A DNA stretch of 64,000 nucleotides from Rhizobium sp. NFR07 (GCF_900111905.1 NZ_FOKM01000020.1:51542-115541), one strand, 5' to 3'. Counted from the stretch's first letter, positions 7,997 to 16,682 are shown. The notes: generated by a model not told the origin, from the sequence alone. Translations and numbers: made by a program.

Positions 7997-10323
7997 CCCA
8001 TGAGCGCGGGGCGAACGCGATTGACAAGCACCGCCGTAGCCCAGGTCGAGAGTTCTGCATCGGTCGAGCGCGTGGCCATTTGCAATGCGATGTCGAGCCG
8101 GGCTGTGAGATAGATGCTGTCGACTTCCATCGCCGCGGCGATGAAGGAATCGCGAGCTTCCAAGGGCTCGGTCGATAGATATCTCAGCATCGATTGGGTG
8201 ACAGCCTCTACGACGCCGGCGTCATGACATATGAATTGGCCTCCGCCTTCACCGTCATGAACCGGCAGGGATTCGGCGAGCATATCGTTGCGCGATTGCC
8301 GCAACACGAAATCCGCAGTGCCGACAAGCAACAAAGCCTGAGGATCGAGCCGGTGTTGGCCGCTTTCGGTCTCGACCGTTAAGCGGCGCGATGCCAATTG
8401 TGAGAGGATTTGCCATTCGAAGGCGTTACCAATGGATTCGCCGGGATCGTCTTCGGTGTCGATGGTGTGTTCTTCACCGTCGATCGTCAGGACCACAGAG
8501 CCGTCTTCCTGGGGGCGCAGCTCTAAATCGCCGACACCTTCGACCCAGCCTTGCAGGTGCTGGCCGGGATGTATCTGCTCTCTAAACGGCGTCATGTCGG
8601 CAAGTGCTCGAAACAACGGATACGGCAGGTCACGATTCACAGCGCCGAGATCCAAAAAAGCCTGAGCGGCAACGATGTCACCAAACAGAAAATTACTTGC
8701 AGCGCCGGCAAGCCACTCAGCTGCATCGACCGGATCATCTTCTACGCGCTCTCGTAATTCGATCGCCCAAAGTCGGGCCAATTCGCTTGCCAGCAGCTCG
8801 GGGAGGGTCACGTTCAGCATCGGCGTGTTCTCGGCCGTTATCGATGGATTGAGGTAACCGCTCCGGATTAACCATTCGGTATCAAACGTGGACAAACGGC
8901 CTTCGAGCGTTTCCCGTCGAACGAAGTAACGACCCATCAGCTGGAGAGCCATCGAGTATGGCTTTGATTGATCCTGGGCATCCAGAACAATAGCTTGAGC
9001 AATGCCACGGAATCGGCGCCTGAGTTCAGGGTCCTTAAAATCGGCTCGCGCCTGAGCTATGATTTCTAGTCCGGGAACGGCCGGAAAGATCGCAGCACCT
9101 TGTCGCTTCCGTTTCGCTCCAAGCACACGGGTTGCCATGGCCTGCAGGAGCCACGCACGGCGAAGGTCCGGACTGTGCTCTCCTCCATCCATTATACCCA
9201 TGCCGAGTTCTGCGAGGGTGTTCAGCGCCATCTCGTATTCGCGATCGTCAAGGTCATCGACGTGAACAATCGCCGCGTGACGACCAATAACAGATTCGCG
9301 ACGGCCATCCGAACTGCTCATCACGCGTCGCGTTGCGTCCTCATCCAGACCGGCAACCAATCGCAGGCGGTCGCCGAACCTGCTCGACAGCATGTCCTCG
9401 ATCACTCGCACATCGTCACGGTCTTCCGGATCGAAGCGGTCTATGGCGAGTATCAGAGCCGGTCCATCTCCCCTAGAAATCTGACGCACTCAGTTTCGCG
9501 CCGCTTCTGGATCAACCGGCCAGTCGAGTGTGTCTGAAAGTAGGTCGGCAATCTTCCGAAATATCTCGCTTGCCCCGCAATCAAGGAACAATCCACCCGC
9601 ATCTTGAGCATCCACGAGGCGGACAAGTTGCTCCAGGACGTTAGTCTTACCGGTGAGAGGAGGTCCAGAAACGATTACCAGTCGTGACGTTTGAAACTCG
9701 TTCACGACTTGCTCCGTCGCTCGGCGGAAAATCTTCAACGGGCCAAAGGGGCGGCGAGGGTAGTCAGTTGTCGCGGTTAACTCGCTTATGGCCGTCGCCG
9801 AAGCAACAGCAACAGCCCTCGTCCAAATCTGCGGGTCAGTTCCCATCAGGGTGGAAATCGCGTCGTCGCGGTCGCCTGCCGCGACCTTTCCCGCGGACTT
9901 CATCAAAGCTTCGAACGCCTTCTCGTCAGGACTTTCTGCTATGAAGGGCTGACCAGAGAAAGTTTCGATGATCTGCATTTGATCGCCATTGGTCGCGACG
10001 ACTAAAGGCGCCATGACGGGCAACAAACGAGCATAGGACAGGCCCTGCTTGCCATCGTCGTCGGCCACCGAGATATCGGGTCTCTTCAGCTCCAGAATGG
10101 CCAGCGGCTTGCCATCCAGCACCAAAAGGATGTCGGCACGTCCTCGTTTGATCCAGCTTTCCCGTCCTTTGGCGGTGATCGTCGCATGCCCTAAGCGGAT
10201 AGTAAATTCGATCTGATGTTGGATGGCCGCTGCGTTAAGGCGTGGAAATGCCTTCTCGATCGCTGCGGAGATAGCTGTTTCGAGATCGTATTCTGTCTGC
10301 TTTTTATCGGAATCGTCGCTCAC
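7987..10323 (-). pseudogene. PD-(D/E)XK nuclease + P-loop NTPase, interrupted by one in-frame TGA
   Basis: Read through a single TGA at 9490-9492, this is one 778-codon frame. Residues 1-130 resemble the N-terminal nuclease of type I restriction HsdR subunits (GRADILLVLDGKPLAILELK, with catalytic D and E-x-K). Around residues 230-245 lies a Walker A (VSGPPLTGKTNV). The Walker B-like ALILAIDRFD comes only after the TGA, which splits the ATPase core; this argues that the stop is a lesion and not a gene border. The rest is a long helical region like the sensor part of STAND-type NTPases. A GTG follows the TGA directly, so reinitiation of a 500-residue second product is possible. Confidence 0.75.
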
Positions 10324-10337
10324 GGATGCTCCAATAT

Positions 10338-11186
10338 CTAAGCTACGTGCCGGCTAAGGCGTTCATGTTCAGCGATCAGGAAGGTCAAGTAGCTGCGGAT
10401 TAGGTTGCAGTAGAGCCGTGCCTCATCAATCCCGAGCGCAAGGCCCTCTTTAAGGTCGACTCCGTGACGAACGCCGCCACCTGTCGGGGATGACAGATAC
10501 CCGTGCAGCGTCATCATCCACTGAAGGATCTGCTCCTGGTGTCCCCGGCCGCGCTGACGCAGTTCCCAGATAATTTTGTTGAAGTATCGGCCCTGGATGG
10601 AACCGTCCAATATCTGTTCGCTGCGGAACGCCGTGGAGATCGTTTCCAGCAGCCAAAGGACCTCCTGAACAGCCTGGCGGCCGTTGCCGCCGCTAAGTGC
10701 GCGCTGCGACGCGTCAAGAGATTCGTTGATGAGCGCCTGCGCCTGAACGTCAAGCGACGGAGGTGAGTCCGGGACGAAGATGGGGATGTGGGCGCGTGTG
10801 GCGACCAGCATGGGAGGATCAAGCTGATAGCCGGCGTCAGCGTCAGCAAGGATACGATTGATCCGCCCGGCATCCGGTATCACCATCGCCGGATTACGTG
10901 CGCGAAGTTCTTGGCAAGCGTCCCAGAATGCTTCGATGAAAACGGGTGCGTTTTCGCCGGCGTGTAACATGTCTCGGTCGAGATCCTCCGAGGCGAACCG
11001 GTCGTTGGTGCTAGGCCAATATTCCGCACTGGCTGCTGCGCAAAAGCGAGCTTTGAAAAACTCGAGGATAGCCTTGCGCTGTCCTTGTCCACAAATACGA
11101 TTGATGAGATCGCGAAATGCCTCTCGGGCGGCTGGTTCGATTGGGCCGGGACTATCAAACCGCCAATTGCCGTTGAACTGAAGCAT
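10338..11186 (-). CDS. Abi/HEPN-like protein with an abortive-infection-type C-terminus
   Basis: A 282-residue protein. The ATG at 11186 overlaps the stop of abiEii in a TGATG arrangement, which is why I choose it over an upstream in-frame start. The N-terminal half has conserved aromatic helices (FKARFCAAASAEYWPSTNDR). The C-terminal half (VLWLLETISTAFR, GRYFNKIIWELR, PTGGGVRHGVDL, then EARLYCNLIRSYLTFLI) has the pattern of the Abi C-terminal domain: two long helices with a conserved R-HG between them. In that family this often marks RNA-targeting HEPN-like effectors. Function is inferred. Next comes the nuclease-NTPase after 14 bp. Confidence 0.6.
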   Translation of the reverse strand: MLQFNGNWRFDSPGPIEPAAREAFRDLINRICGQGQRKAILEFFKARFCAAASAEYWPSTNDRFASEDLDRDMLHAGENAPVFIEAFWDACQELRARNPAMVIPDAGRINRILADADAGYQLDPPMLVATRAHIPIFVPDSPPSLDVQAQALINESLDASQRALSGGNGRQAVQEVLWLLETISTAFRSEQILDGSIQGRYFNKIIWELRQRGRGHQEQILQWMMTLHGYLSSPTGGGVRHGVDLKEGLALGIDEARLYCNLIRSYLTFLIAEHERLSRHVA

Positions 11187-12121
11187 CAGGACAGTCCTCC
11201 GATGTTTGACTGCAGCGCTTGGATCTCTCGCCGTTGCTCTGCATGTTTTTCTGGGTTCTGCGCCTTCAGCTTTTCGAGGTTGAGAACTTTCCAACGGACG
11301 GCCGGCAAATCAGCCGCTTGTGGCAACCCGATTGCTTCGAAATCTGGTTTGCCGTCGTGGAGTGAGAGCAGAAATCGCATGGCGTCGTCGTCGAGCCGCG
11401 CAAGAAGATCGGTCGTCAGTTGCTCTCTAGCGGCTTTCAGCTCATCGAGGCTGATGGGCTGCGTCGTCATCCCCTCGAACTCTTTAACGAATTCTTCTTC
11501 CAGCGCTGCAAGCGAAGGCCTGACCAGCTCATGGGGCGGCCGCCCGGAACTTGCAACGTAAATCAGGAAGGTTCGAAACAGCGCACCGGTCAGTCCCTCG
11601 TTTTCATAAAGCAGCTTAACATCGAACAGGTCGCGGGGATGTTGCCGGTCAACTGCTGCATGAAGCTTGCCGCCAAACAGGTCCTCGAAGGAGACGACTT
11701 GCATTTCGGCGAACCCGAACGCTTCTTCGACTTTCTCGCTCACCCGTCGTCGTTCCGGCGGATGAACGGTGCCCCTCGCGACAGGAGAGGTCTCCACCTT
11801 GATTTCGGCGTGGCCCTGCCGGACCAAGAGGCGGGTATCATTGTTGCCGCCGCCAGCGATTCTCTGAACGCTCGCACCTCGCAGATTACGCAAAAGGTCT
11901 TCGCGGATATGATCCAAAATACTGTCAATGTTTTTCAGAGTCGTTTCACGGTCTTCGATAGGCAGATAGGTCAGATCGATATCGACCGAGAGTCGCGGCA
12001 TGTCGCGATAGAAGAGATTGATCGCCGTTCCACCCTTCAGGGCGAAGGCCTCGTGGCGGGCGATGAATGGAAGGGTCCGCACCAGAAGGTCGACTTGGCG
12101 CATGTACTGGTCACGGGCCAT
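11186..12121 (-). CDS. abiEii: AbiEii-type nucleotidyltransferase toxin
   Basis: A 311-residue protein of the AbiEii/AbiGii (DUF1814) family, the toxin of type IV toxin-antitoxin systems. The nucleotidyltransferase signature is near the N-terminus: ALKGGTAINLFYRDMPRLS followed by VDIDLTYL, giving the GG-x-A and D-x-D catalytic elements. SFEDLFGGKLHA with RHPRDLFDVK-like residues follows at about 160-185. Members of this family transfer nucleotides to tRNA or other targets and cause abortive infection. The gene overlaps abiEi upstream by 11 bp and the Abi/HEPN-like gene downstream. It looks intact. Confidence 0.92.
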   Translation of the reverse strand: MARDQYMRQVDLLVRTLPFIARHEAFALKGGTAINLFYRDMPRLSVDIDLTYLPIEDRETTLKNIDSILDHIREDLLRNLRGASVQRIAGGGNNDTRLLVRQGHAEIKVETSPVARGTVHPPERRRVSEKVEEAFGFAEMQVVSFEDLFGGKLHAAVDRQHPRDLFDVKLLYENEGLTGALFRTFLIYVASSGRPPHELVRPSLAALEEEFVKEFEGMTTQPISLDELKAAREQLTTDLLARLDDDAMRFLLSLHDGKPDFEAIGLPQAADLPAVRWKVLNLEKLKAQNPEKHAEQRREIQALQSNIGGLS

Positions 12122-12965
12122 ACGAGGCCTCCTTTGGCATCAGGTCATTCGGGACTGTGATGCGATAGATGGGGTGCAGCCGACCGCCCGGTGTCAGCGC
12201 CCGGTCGCCCTTGCCAAGATTGACGGAGGAGATGTCGATGTGCCGGCGCCAGGCATGATTGTGCTTGTCAGCAAACACGAAGAAGAGGCGTTTGGTTTTG
12301 ACGCTTCGGCATAGGGTAAGGAGCTTCGTCAATAATCTAGGGCGCAGATTGGCAAGGCTCTCGAACGCCACGTCCACCTTGTGGAAGCTTTCGCCATTCG
12401 GGACTTCGTCTAGCATTTCAAGGATCGCGCGCTCGGGTGAGGACATCGGCATTGGCCAACGCCACGGGCTTTGTGCCAGCTCTGGATCCTCATCGTTGGA
12501 AAGGTCGAAATCCGCGTTTTCGACGCCGGTTGTCCCTTCACCGAACAGGACGTTACTCCTGGTCTTCACATCGGCGTCCGTCCGCAGCTTCGATAGCCAT
12601 GTGGGGATATCTGATCCGTAGAGATAGAGGGCAAATTCGCCGCCGAACGAGAGGTAATGAGCATGTCCCCGCAAGGAGAGGGAACTTGCCCCTCCGACAT
12701 GGAACTCATGCCGCATGAGCCAGACGGCTGAGAGCAGAGGTATCTTCCAGCCTCCGACAGCTTCCGGGTTGATGTCTGAGGAGAATGGGCGGCGGTACAC
12801 GCCTGACGTGACCGGCTCAAGCCACCCCTGCTTGAGATAGCCTGACACGGATTGTCGCGAGATAGCATGGCGGGCCATCCACCTCGAGTCCACCAGGAAG
12901 CCGGGTGGAACTTGTTGAAGAAGGCGCTTTAACTTGCTCTCTGGTTGTCCATTCATGTTAGACAT
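12111..12965 (-). CDS. abiEi: AbiEi-type antitoxin and autorepressor
   Basis: A 284-residue protein. The N-terminal winged-helix domain (RWMARHAISRQSVSGYLKQG followed by WLEPVTSGVYRR) is the DNA-binding part of AbiEi antitoxins. It is followed by the larger C-terminal domain needed to neutralise the toxin (GGASSLSLRGHAHYL, MSSPERAILEMLDEV). It is the first gene of the five-gene operon. AbiEi proteins repress their own promoter by binding inverted repeats, and one lies at 13014-13030. The start at 12965 is the first ATG; a second ATG lies 9 bp further in. Confidence 0.9.
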   Translation of the reverse strand: MSNMNGQPESKLKRLLQQVPPGFLVDSRWMARHAISRQSVSGYLKQGWLEPVTSGVYRRPFSSDINPEAVGGWKIPLLSAVWLMRHEFHVGGASSLSLRGHAHYLSFGGEFALYLYGSDIPTWLSKLRTDADVKTRSNVLFGEGTTGVENADFDLSNDEDPELAQSPWRWPMPMSSPERAILEMLDEVPNGESFHKVDVAFESLANLRPRLLTKLLTLCRSVKTKRLFFVFADKHNHAWRRHIDISSVNLGKGDRALTPGGRLHPIYRITVPNDLMPKEASYGP

Positions 12966-13012
12966 TGTGTCGCAAGATCAAAGCATAGGCAAGCTTTACC
13001 AGACGCCGAATA

Positions 13013-13030
13013 TGTCAATCAAAAATTGAC
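13013..13030 (-). promoter_or_regulatory. Putative abiE promoter -35 box with overlapping inverted repeat (operator)
   Basis: A perfect 6-bp inverted repeat, GTCAAT-N5-ATTGAC, lies 50-65 bp upstream of abiEi. On the minus strand it overlaps a consensus -35 box (TTGACA, 13018-13013). A convincing -10 box at 17 bp spacing was not seen. The site fits a repressor blocking RNA polymerase, as AbiEi antitoxins are known to do. Confidence 0.45.
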
Positions 13031-13240
13031 TTTTATAAATCGTTGCAAAGCCGGTCATGATTTAGATGCTCACAAACAGAAGAGCTGCATTGGCCGGATC
13101 GTTGGGGCTGGGGAAGGGAGCTTGGCCAGTCGCACGAGGTGTATCACCGACGGTCAGATCCCCCAGAGTTGAGCTTCTAGAAATTGTCGTCCAACAACCA
13201 AGGAGAATTGGTAGGGCCGACAGGCCCTAAAAACTGCGCA

Positions 13241-13316
13241 ACAAAAAAGGCCGGGGCGAATTCGCACCGACCTTCTCATGTCGCTCCTCATACCAGTGCC
13301 AGTACGTCCGTGGTCA
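13241..13316 (-). terminator. Orphan cold-shock-type 3' trailer and terminator
   Basis: On the minus strand the 20-mer TGACCACGGACGTACTGGCA (13316-13297) is followed by a 14-bp stem with two mismatches centred on GAATTC (13274-13247) and a run of six T. The same 20-mer with one change, and the same layout, follow both cold-shock genes in this window (34805 and 62354). No cold-shock reading frame can be read upstream of this copy, so it is an orphan: either the end of an unrecognised transcript or a remnant. Confidence 0.6.
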
Positions 13317-13525
13317 AAAGCAGAAAGCGACTTCGGCTATCGCGAACATCCCTTAGGACACTCACCAGCGATGCCTGTGCACTGTAGATAGCCACTGATT
13401 GTGTTCGTTTCAAGTTCGCTCCGTTAACACCAGAGAACTTTGAAGCAGCGCATATCAAGATGCCGCTCTTGAGATTGCCGCCCGCATAACTATTTCGAGT
13501 CGAAACCTCGACCTGGAGCATCGAG
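13317..13525. other. Intergenic stretch without a recognised gene
   Basis: Together with 13031-13240 this forms about 0.5 kb between the abiE promoter and the next gene, broken only by the orphan trailer. A minus-strand transcript must come from here if the terminator at 13241 is used. Short frames exist but show no conserved motif, so a small RNA is as likely as a degraded gene. Confidence 0.4.
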
Positions 13526-13690
13526 ATGGAAGAAGATATCCTACGCCTCTTCGCAGACGCCGACATTGAGATCCTGCCGCCGGAGACCGTTTCGGCCGAT
13601 CTGGCGACGCCTCCATGCGCCTGTTGCGGACGGCCCGCGTCGACCGAGGAAGACTGTTACGGGATCTGCGAGGAATGTCTGTTGCCATGA
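13526..13690 (+). CDS. Small protein with a paired-cysteine knuckle
   Basis: A 54-residue protein. It has an acidic N-terminal helix (MEEDILRLFADADIEILPPE) followed by CACCGRP and, after a short spacer, CYGICEECLLP. The C-x2-C pairs suggest a single zinc-binding knuckle, as in many small regulatory or nucleic-acid-associated proteins. Codon use is rich in G/C at third positions like its neighbours, which supports a real gene; the ribosome site is weak. Family not recognised. Confidence 0.6.
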   Translation: MEEDILRLFADADIEILPPETVSADLATPPCACCGRPASTEEDCYGICEECLLP

Positions 13691-13723
13691 TCGTCTCGGC
13701 ATGAGCTTCACGCCGGGGCATAT

Positions 13724-13951
13724 TTACTTGGAGGTGGTGACCCTTGATCGCTCTCCTGCGACGAGAGCATCTACCAACGCCTTGGCTCGATCCAGGCAAA
13801 CAAGCGGCCCTTCGACTACTGTCGAGCGAGGCTGCTTCTCCTGGAGGTCAATTACTCGGTTGCTTCCCGGGCCGGTGATCACCGCGAAATGCGAACTTGG
13901 ACTGTAGATCGCGACACGATATCCTTTGTATTCATGCACCGTGGCTGGCAT
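13724..13951 (-). CDS. Small conserved hypothetical protein (75 aa)
   Basis: Starting at ATG 13951 the product is MPATVHEYKGYRVAIYSPSS and continues with FAVITGPGSNRVIDL and CLDRAKALVDALV. A compact beta-rich first half followed by one helix is suggested. I prefer this start because upstream in-frame residues are low in hydrophobic content and overlap the next gene. It is downstream of the Ku pair on the same strand and may be cotranscribed. Function unknown. Confidence 0.55.
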   Translation of the reverse strand: MPATVHEYKGYRVAIYSPSSHFAVITGPGSNRVIDLQEKQPRSTVVEGPLVCLDRAKALVDALVAGERSRVTTSK

Positions 13952-14300
13952 CGGCCGGCTCCTGCCGAATTGCGCGTGGCGAACGACGTCGCGATGAGAT
14001 CGGTTCGCTGTGCAGTTCAAATGTCCTTGGCGACGAAAGGACCGTCGCCTCCGTCACCCAGACCTTGCCATCGATGTCTTCACCCCGGCGGATCGCAGCT
14101 GCGGCCAGGTCACGATAATACTCGGCAAAACGGACGAGCCGTCGAAGCGACATTTCCGGCGGGGATGCCGTGGCCTTGATGGCTTCGCACGTGACGATCA
14201 CAAGCCAGACGGATGCACCGTCGGTCACCGCCATCTGACCGTTCTCGAAATACAGGAAGGGTGCGGGGTCGCAGAGCTGGATTTCGCGGTCGTTCGACAT
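13932..14300 (-). CDS. Small hypothetical protein downstream of ku
   Basis: About 122 residues. The start codon (ATG at 14300, or 14303) overlaps the stop of the adjacent Ku gene, so translation is probably coupled. The sequence DPAPFLYFENGQMAVTDGAS leads into LVIVTCEAIKA and two amphipathic helices (LRRLVRFAEYYRDLAAAAIR). It has the general look of small DUF1488-type proteins, but I am not sure of that. Its tight link to Ku suggests a role connected with the end-joining locus, or simple cotranscription. Confidence 0.5.
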   Translation of the reverse strand: MSNDREIQLCDPAPFLYFENGQMAVTDGASVWLVIVTCEAIKATASPPEMSLRRLVRFAEYYRDLAAAAIRRGEDIDGKVWVTEATVLSSPRTFELHSEPISSRRRSPRAIRQEPADASHGA

Positions 14301-15103
14301 CATCCCGCCTTCCTGCTTTTGAGTTCGTCGGCGACGCTCTTCCGCAGGGCGTCCATGATGTTGATGACGTTGGAGGCCGGGGCTTCCTTCGCCTTCGCGG
14401 TCTTCTTTTTCGGCTTTAGAGCCTTCTTCTTCTCCTCGATCAGCTTGAGAAGGTTTTCCTGGATCGGATCGCTGACCATGTCGGGTGACCAGCGTTTTAT
14501 CTTCTTCTTGATCAGTTGCTGCACAAGCGGCACGAGATCGGGATCGGCCTCGTCGTCGATGTCCTCGAAGTACGCCTCCTCGGGCCGAACCTCGTCGCCG
14601 AAACGCAGGGACCACAGGACGATACCTTCGTCACGCGGTTCCAGCACGACCGCCTTCTCGCGTCGGCCGACGACGAGCTTCGATATGCCGACGACCTTGT
14701 CGGCCTCCATCGCATCCCGGATGACGGCGAACGCTTCGTTGCCGACTGCGTCGTCCGGCATGAGATAGTGCGGCTTCTCCAGGTAGACCCACTCGATGGA
14801 TTCTGCCGGGGCGAACTTCTCGATATCGATGGTTTTCACGGTGTCCAGAGCGACCGCATCAAGGTCGTCTTCCGTCAGGATCACATAGTCGTTTTCGCCA
14901 CGGGCGTAGCCCTTGGCCTCGTTACCGTCTTTCACGGGTTTGCCAGTCACGGAGTCAATGTACTGCGAGACGACCCGATTCCCGGTCTCCTTGTTGAGCG
15001 TGTGGAACCGCACCTTCTCGGATTCCGACGTCGCCGGGCTCATGTTCACCGGGCAGGTCACGAGCGAAAGCTTGAGATAGCCCTTCCAGTAGGGACGCGC
15101 CAT
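14300..15103 (-). CDS. ku: DNA end-joining protein Ku (copy 1)
   Basis: A 267-residue bacterial Ku homologue that would bind DNA ends as a dimer and recruit LigD. It starts MARPYWKGYLKLSLVTCPV, the conserved beta-barrel opening of the family. It continues with FHTLNKETGNRVVSQY, KGYARGENDYVILTEDDLDA, then KPHYLMPD and the FAVIRDAMEADKVVGISKLV bridge region. The C-terminus is lysine-rich (EEKKKALKPKKKTAKAKE), as in other Ku proteins that have a DNA-binding tail. It lies 10 bp downstream of a second Ku gene. Rhizobia such as Sinorhizobium meliloti are known to carry several Ku and LigD paralogues. Confidence 0.95.
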   Translation of the reverse strand: MARPYWKGYLKLSLVTCPVNMSPATSESEKVRFHTLNKETGNRVVSQYIDSVTGKPVKDGNEAKGYARGENDYVILTEDDLDAVALDTVKTIDIEKFAPAESIEWVYLEKPHYLMPDDAVGNEAFAVIRDAMEADKVVGISKLVVGRREKAVVLEPRDEGIVLWSLRFGDEVRPEEAYFEDIDDEADPDLVPLVQQLIKKKIKRWSPDMVSDPIQENLLKLIEEKKKALKPKKKTAKAKEAPASNVINIMDALRKSVADELKSRKAG

Positions 15104-15113
15104 GATTGACCTT

Positions 15114-16022
15114 CTAGCTCGCCTTGCGCTGCGGGGCCGCCTTCGGAGCGGCGGACTTCGCGGCAGCCCCGCGCGCGGCGCGCTGACAACCCATGCCCTT
15201 GTTGGCATTGGCCGCAGTGCGTTCCGGTTTGCCTTCGACGGCCTTCGTCAGGCCAGCACTCTCGCGAAGCGCCGCCAACAGGTCGTTCGGTTTCGATACC
15301 TCGACCTTCTTCGGCTTCGGCAGCGATCGCCCTTCGATCTTCGCCTTCACCAACTCGGCGAGGGCGGCTTCGTATCGATCGTCGAACGTGGCCGGATCGA
15401 ACTCGCCCTTCTTCGTGCCGATGATATGCTTGGCGAGATCCAGCATCTCCCCCGCGATCTTCAGCTTGGGCATTCCCTCGAAGGCCTTTTTCGAAGATCG
15501 GACCTCATAGTCGTAGTTCAAGGTCGTGGCGATCAGGCCTTTGCCATGAGGCCGGATGAGGACGGTGCGCATGCGCCGGAACAGAACGGTCCTTGCGATC
15601 GCCGCGACCTTTGACTTCCGCATTCCGTCGCGCAACGCGACAAAGGCGTCGCCACCCATTTTGTCGGGCGTCAGGTAGTAGGGCTTGTCGAAATAGACAT
15701 CATCGACGTCAGAGCAGGGAATGAACGCTTCGATCTCGAGAGTCTTATTCGATTCCGGGATTGTGGCGGCGACCTCGTCCGGATCGATGATGATGTATTG
15801 ACCGTTTTCGATCTCGAAGCCCCTGGTCTGCAGCTCCTTTGGCACAGGATCTTCGGTTTCACCGTCGATGAAGACGCGGTTGACGCGGTTGCCCGTAGCC
15901 TTGTTGATCGTGTTGAAGGTGATCCGGTCGGACGTGCTGGCGGCCGTGTAGAGTGCCGCCCCGCAAGAGACTTCGCCGAACTTGATGAAGCCCTTCCACT
16001 GGGCCCTGTGTTCACTCGCCAT
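15114..16022 (-). CDS. ku: DNA end-joining protein Ku (copy 2)
   Basis: A 302-residue Ku homologue (MASEHRAQWKGFIKFGEVSC at the start, then FNTINKATGNRVNRVFID, KPYYLTPDKMGGDAFVALRD). The last 60 residues are an alanine/lysine-rich, probably disordered basic tail (AARGAAAKSAAPKAAPQRKAS). It diverges clearly from copy 1, so the two are old paralogues, and adjacent Ku pairs may form heterodimers. It is the first gene of the minus-strand end-joining operon and is divergent from the DUF3606 gene at 16252. Confidence 0.95.
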   Translation of the reverse strand: MASEHRAQWKGFIKFGEVSCGAALYTAASTSDRITFNTINKATGNRVNRVFIDGETEDPVPKELQTRGFEIENGQYIIIDPDEVAATIPESNKTLEIEAFIPCSDVDDVYFDKPYYLTPDKMGGDAFVALRDGMRKSKVAAIARTVLFRRMRTVLIRPHGKGLIATTLNYDYEVRSSKKAFEGMPKLKIAGEMLDLAKHIIGTKKGEFDPATFDDRYEAALAELVKAKIEGRSLPKPKKVEVSKPNDLLAALRESAGLTKAVEGKPERTAANANKGMGCQRAARGAAAKSAAPKAAPQRKAS

Positions 16023-16251
16023 ACCCGTTACTCCCGAATCACTACTGCCGAATCAAGTTCTGGCGGAGTGATTCGTTCCGACTCGAAACGAATCATTTTT
16101 CAATGGCTTAGTGGCGTTTGTTGCCATTTTGATTCCGGGTGTACCGGCAGGCGCCTACGGAGGATGGGATCGTCGAGGCGTACCGCGAGGAACAACGCGA
16201 TTCATCAAACGTTTAGGGGCAGGATCACGTAGCCAGCAAGGAGATATCGAC

Positions 16252-16425
16252 ATGGCGACCACGACACGCGGCCGGGCGCAGGACAGAGCGAAGGTCGCAG
16301 GCGGACAGGATCATGAGGTCCGATACGAAGCGAAGAAGGAAGGCGTCTCGAAAGGTGAAGTGAAAGACGCTGTCAAAAAGGTCGGCAAGAGCCGCAAGAA
16401 GGTCGAAGCGGATCTAAAAGGTTGA
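16252..16425 (+). CDS. DUF3606 small basic protein
   Basis: A 57-residue protein whose ATG follows a strong AAGGAG site (16239). The sequence RAKVAGGQDHEVRYEAKKEG plus VKDAVKKVGKSRKKVEADLK matches DUF3606, a short family of alpha- and betaproteobacteria, usually of unknown role and often stress-induced. It overlaps the next gene at its stop codon. Confidence 0.8.
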   Translation: MATTTRGRAQDRAKVAGGQDHEVRYEAKKEGVSKGEVKDAVKKVGKSRKKVEADLKG

Positions 16426-16682
16426 TGGATCAAACCCTCGATAAAAGCGTCGCGAGCTCAGCGGTCGACGCTCGCGCAGGATCAATTCCGCCACGCGGCG
16501 ACCGTCAGCGGGCGGAAGTCGAGATCAGCTTCACGGAGAACGCGCGTTTGCGCGCAAGCGTCGATGTCTCCAGCGGCGGCCTGCTTTCGATCGCCGCGCT
16601 CGTCTCCAGCAAACTTCTATCAACGGCTGTTCTCGTCCACGTCGCCACGCGCGACGCCCGGTCGAAAAGCCTCTGGCGGTGA
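16425..16682 (+). CDS. Small hypothetical protein with a hydrophobic C-terminal helix
   Basis: About 85 residues, starting at ATG 16425, which overlaps the stop of the DUF3606 gene. The first half is polar. The second half, GGLLSIAALVSSKLLSTAVL, is a likely membrane segment. Proteins with this GGLL-hydrophobic pattern occur in rhizobia next to stress genes, but I know no function. Confidence 0.55.
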   Translation: MDQTLDKSVASSAVDARAGSIPPRGDRQRAEVEISFTENARLRASVDVSSGGLLSIAALVSSKLLSTAVLVHVATRDARSKSLWR

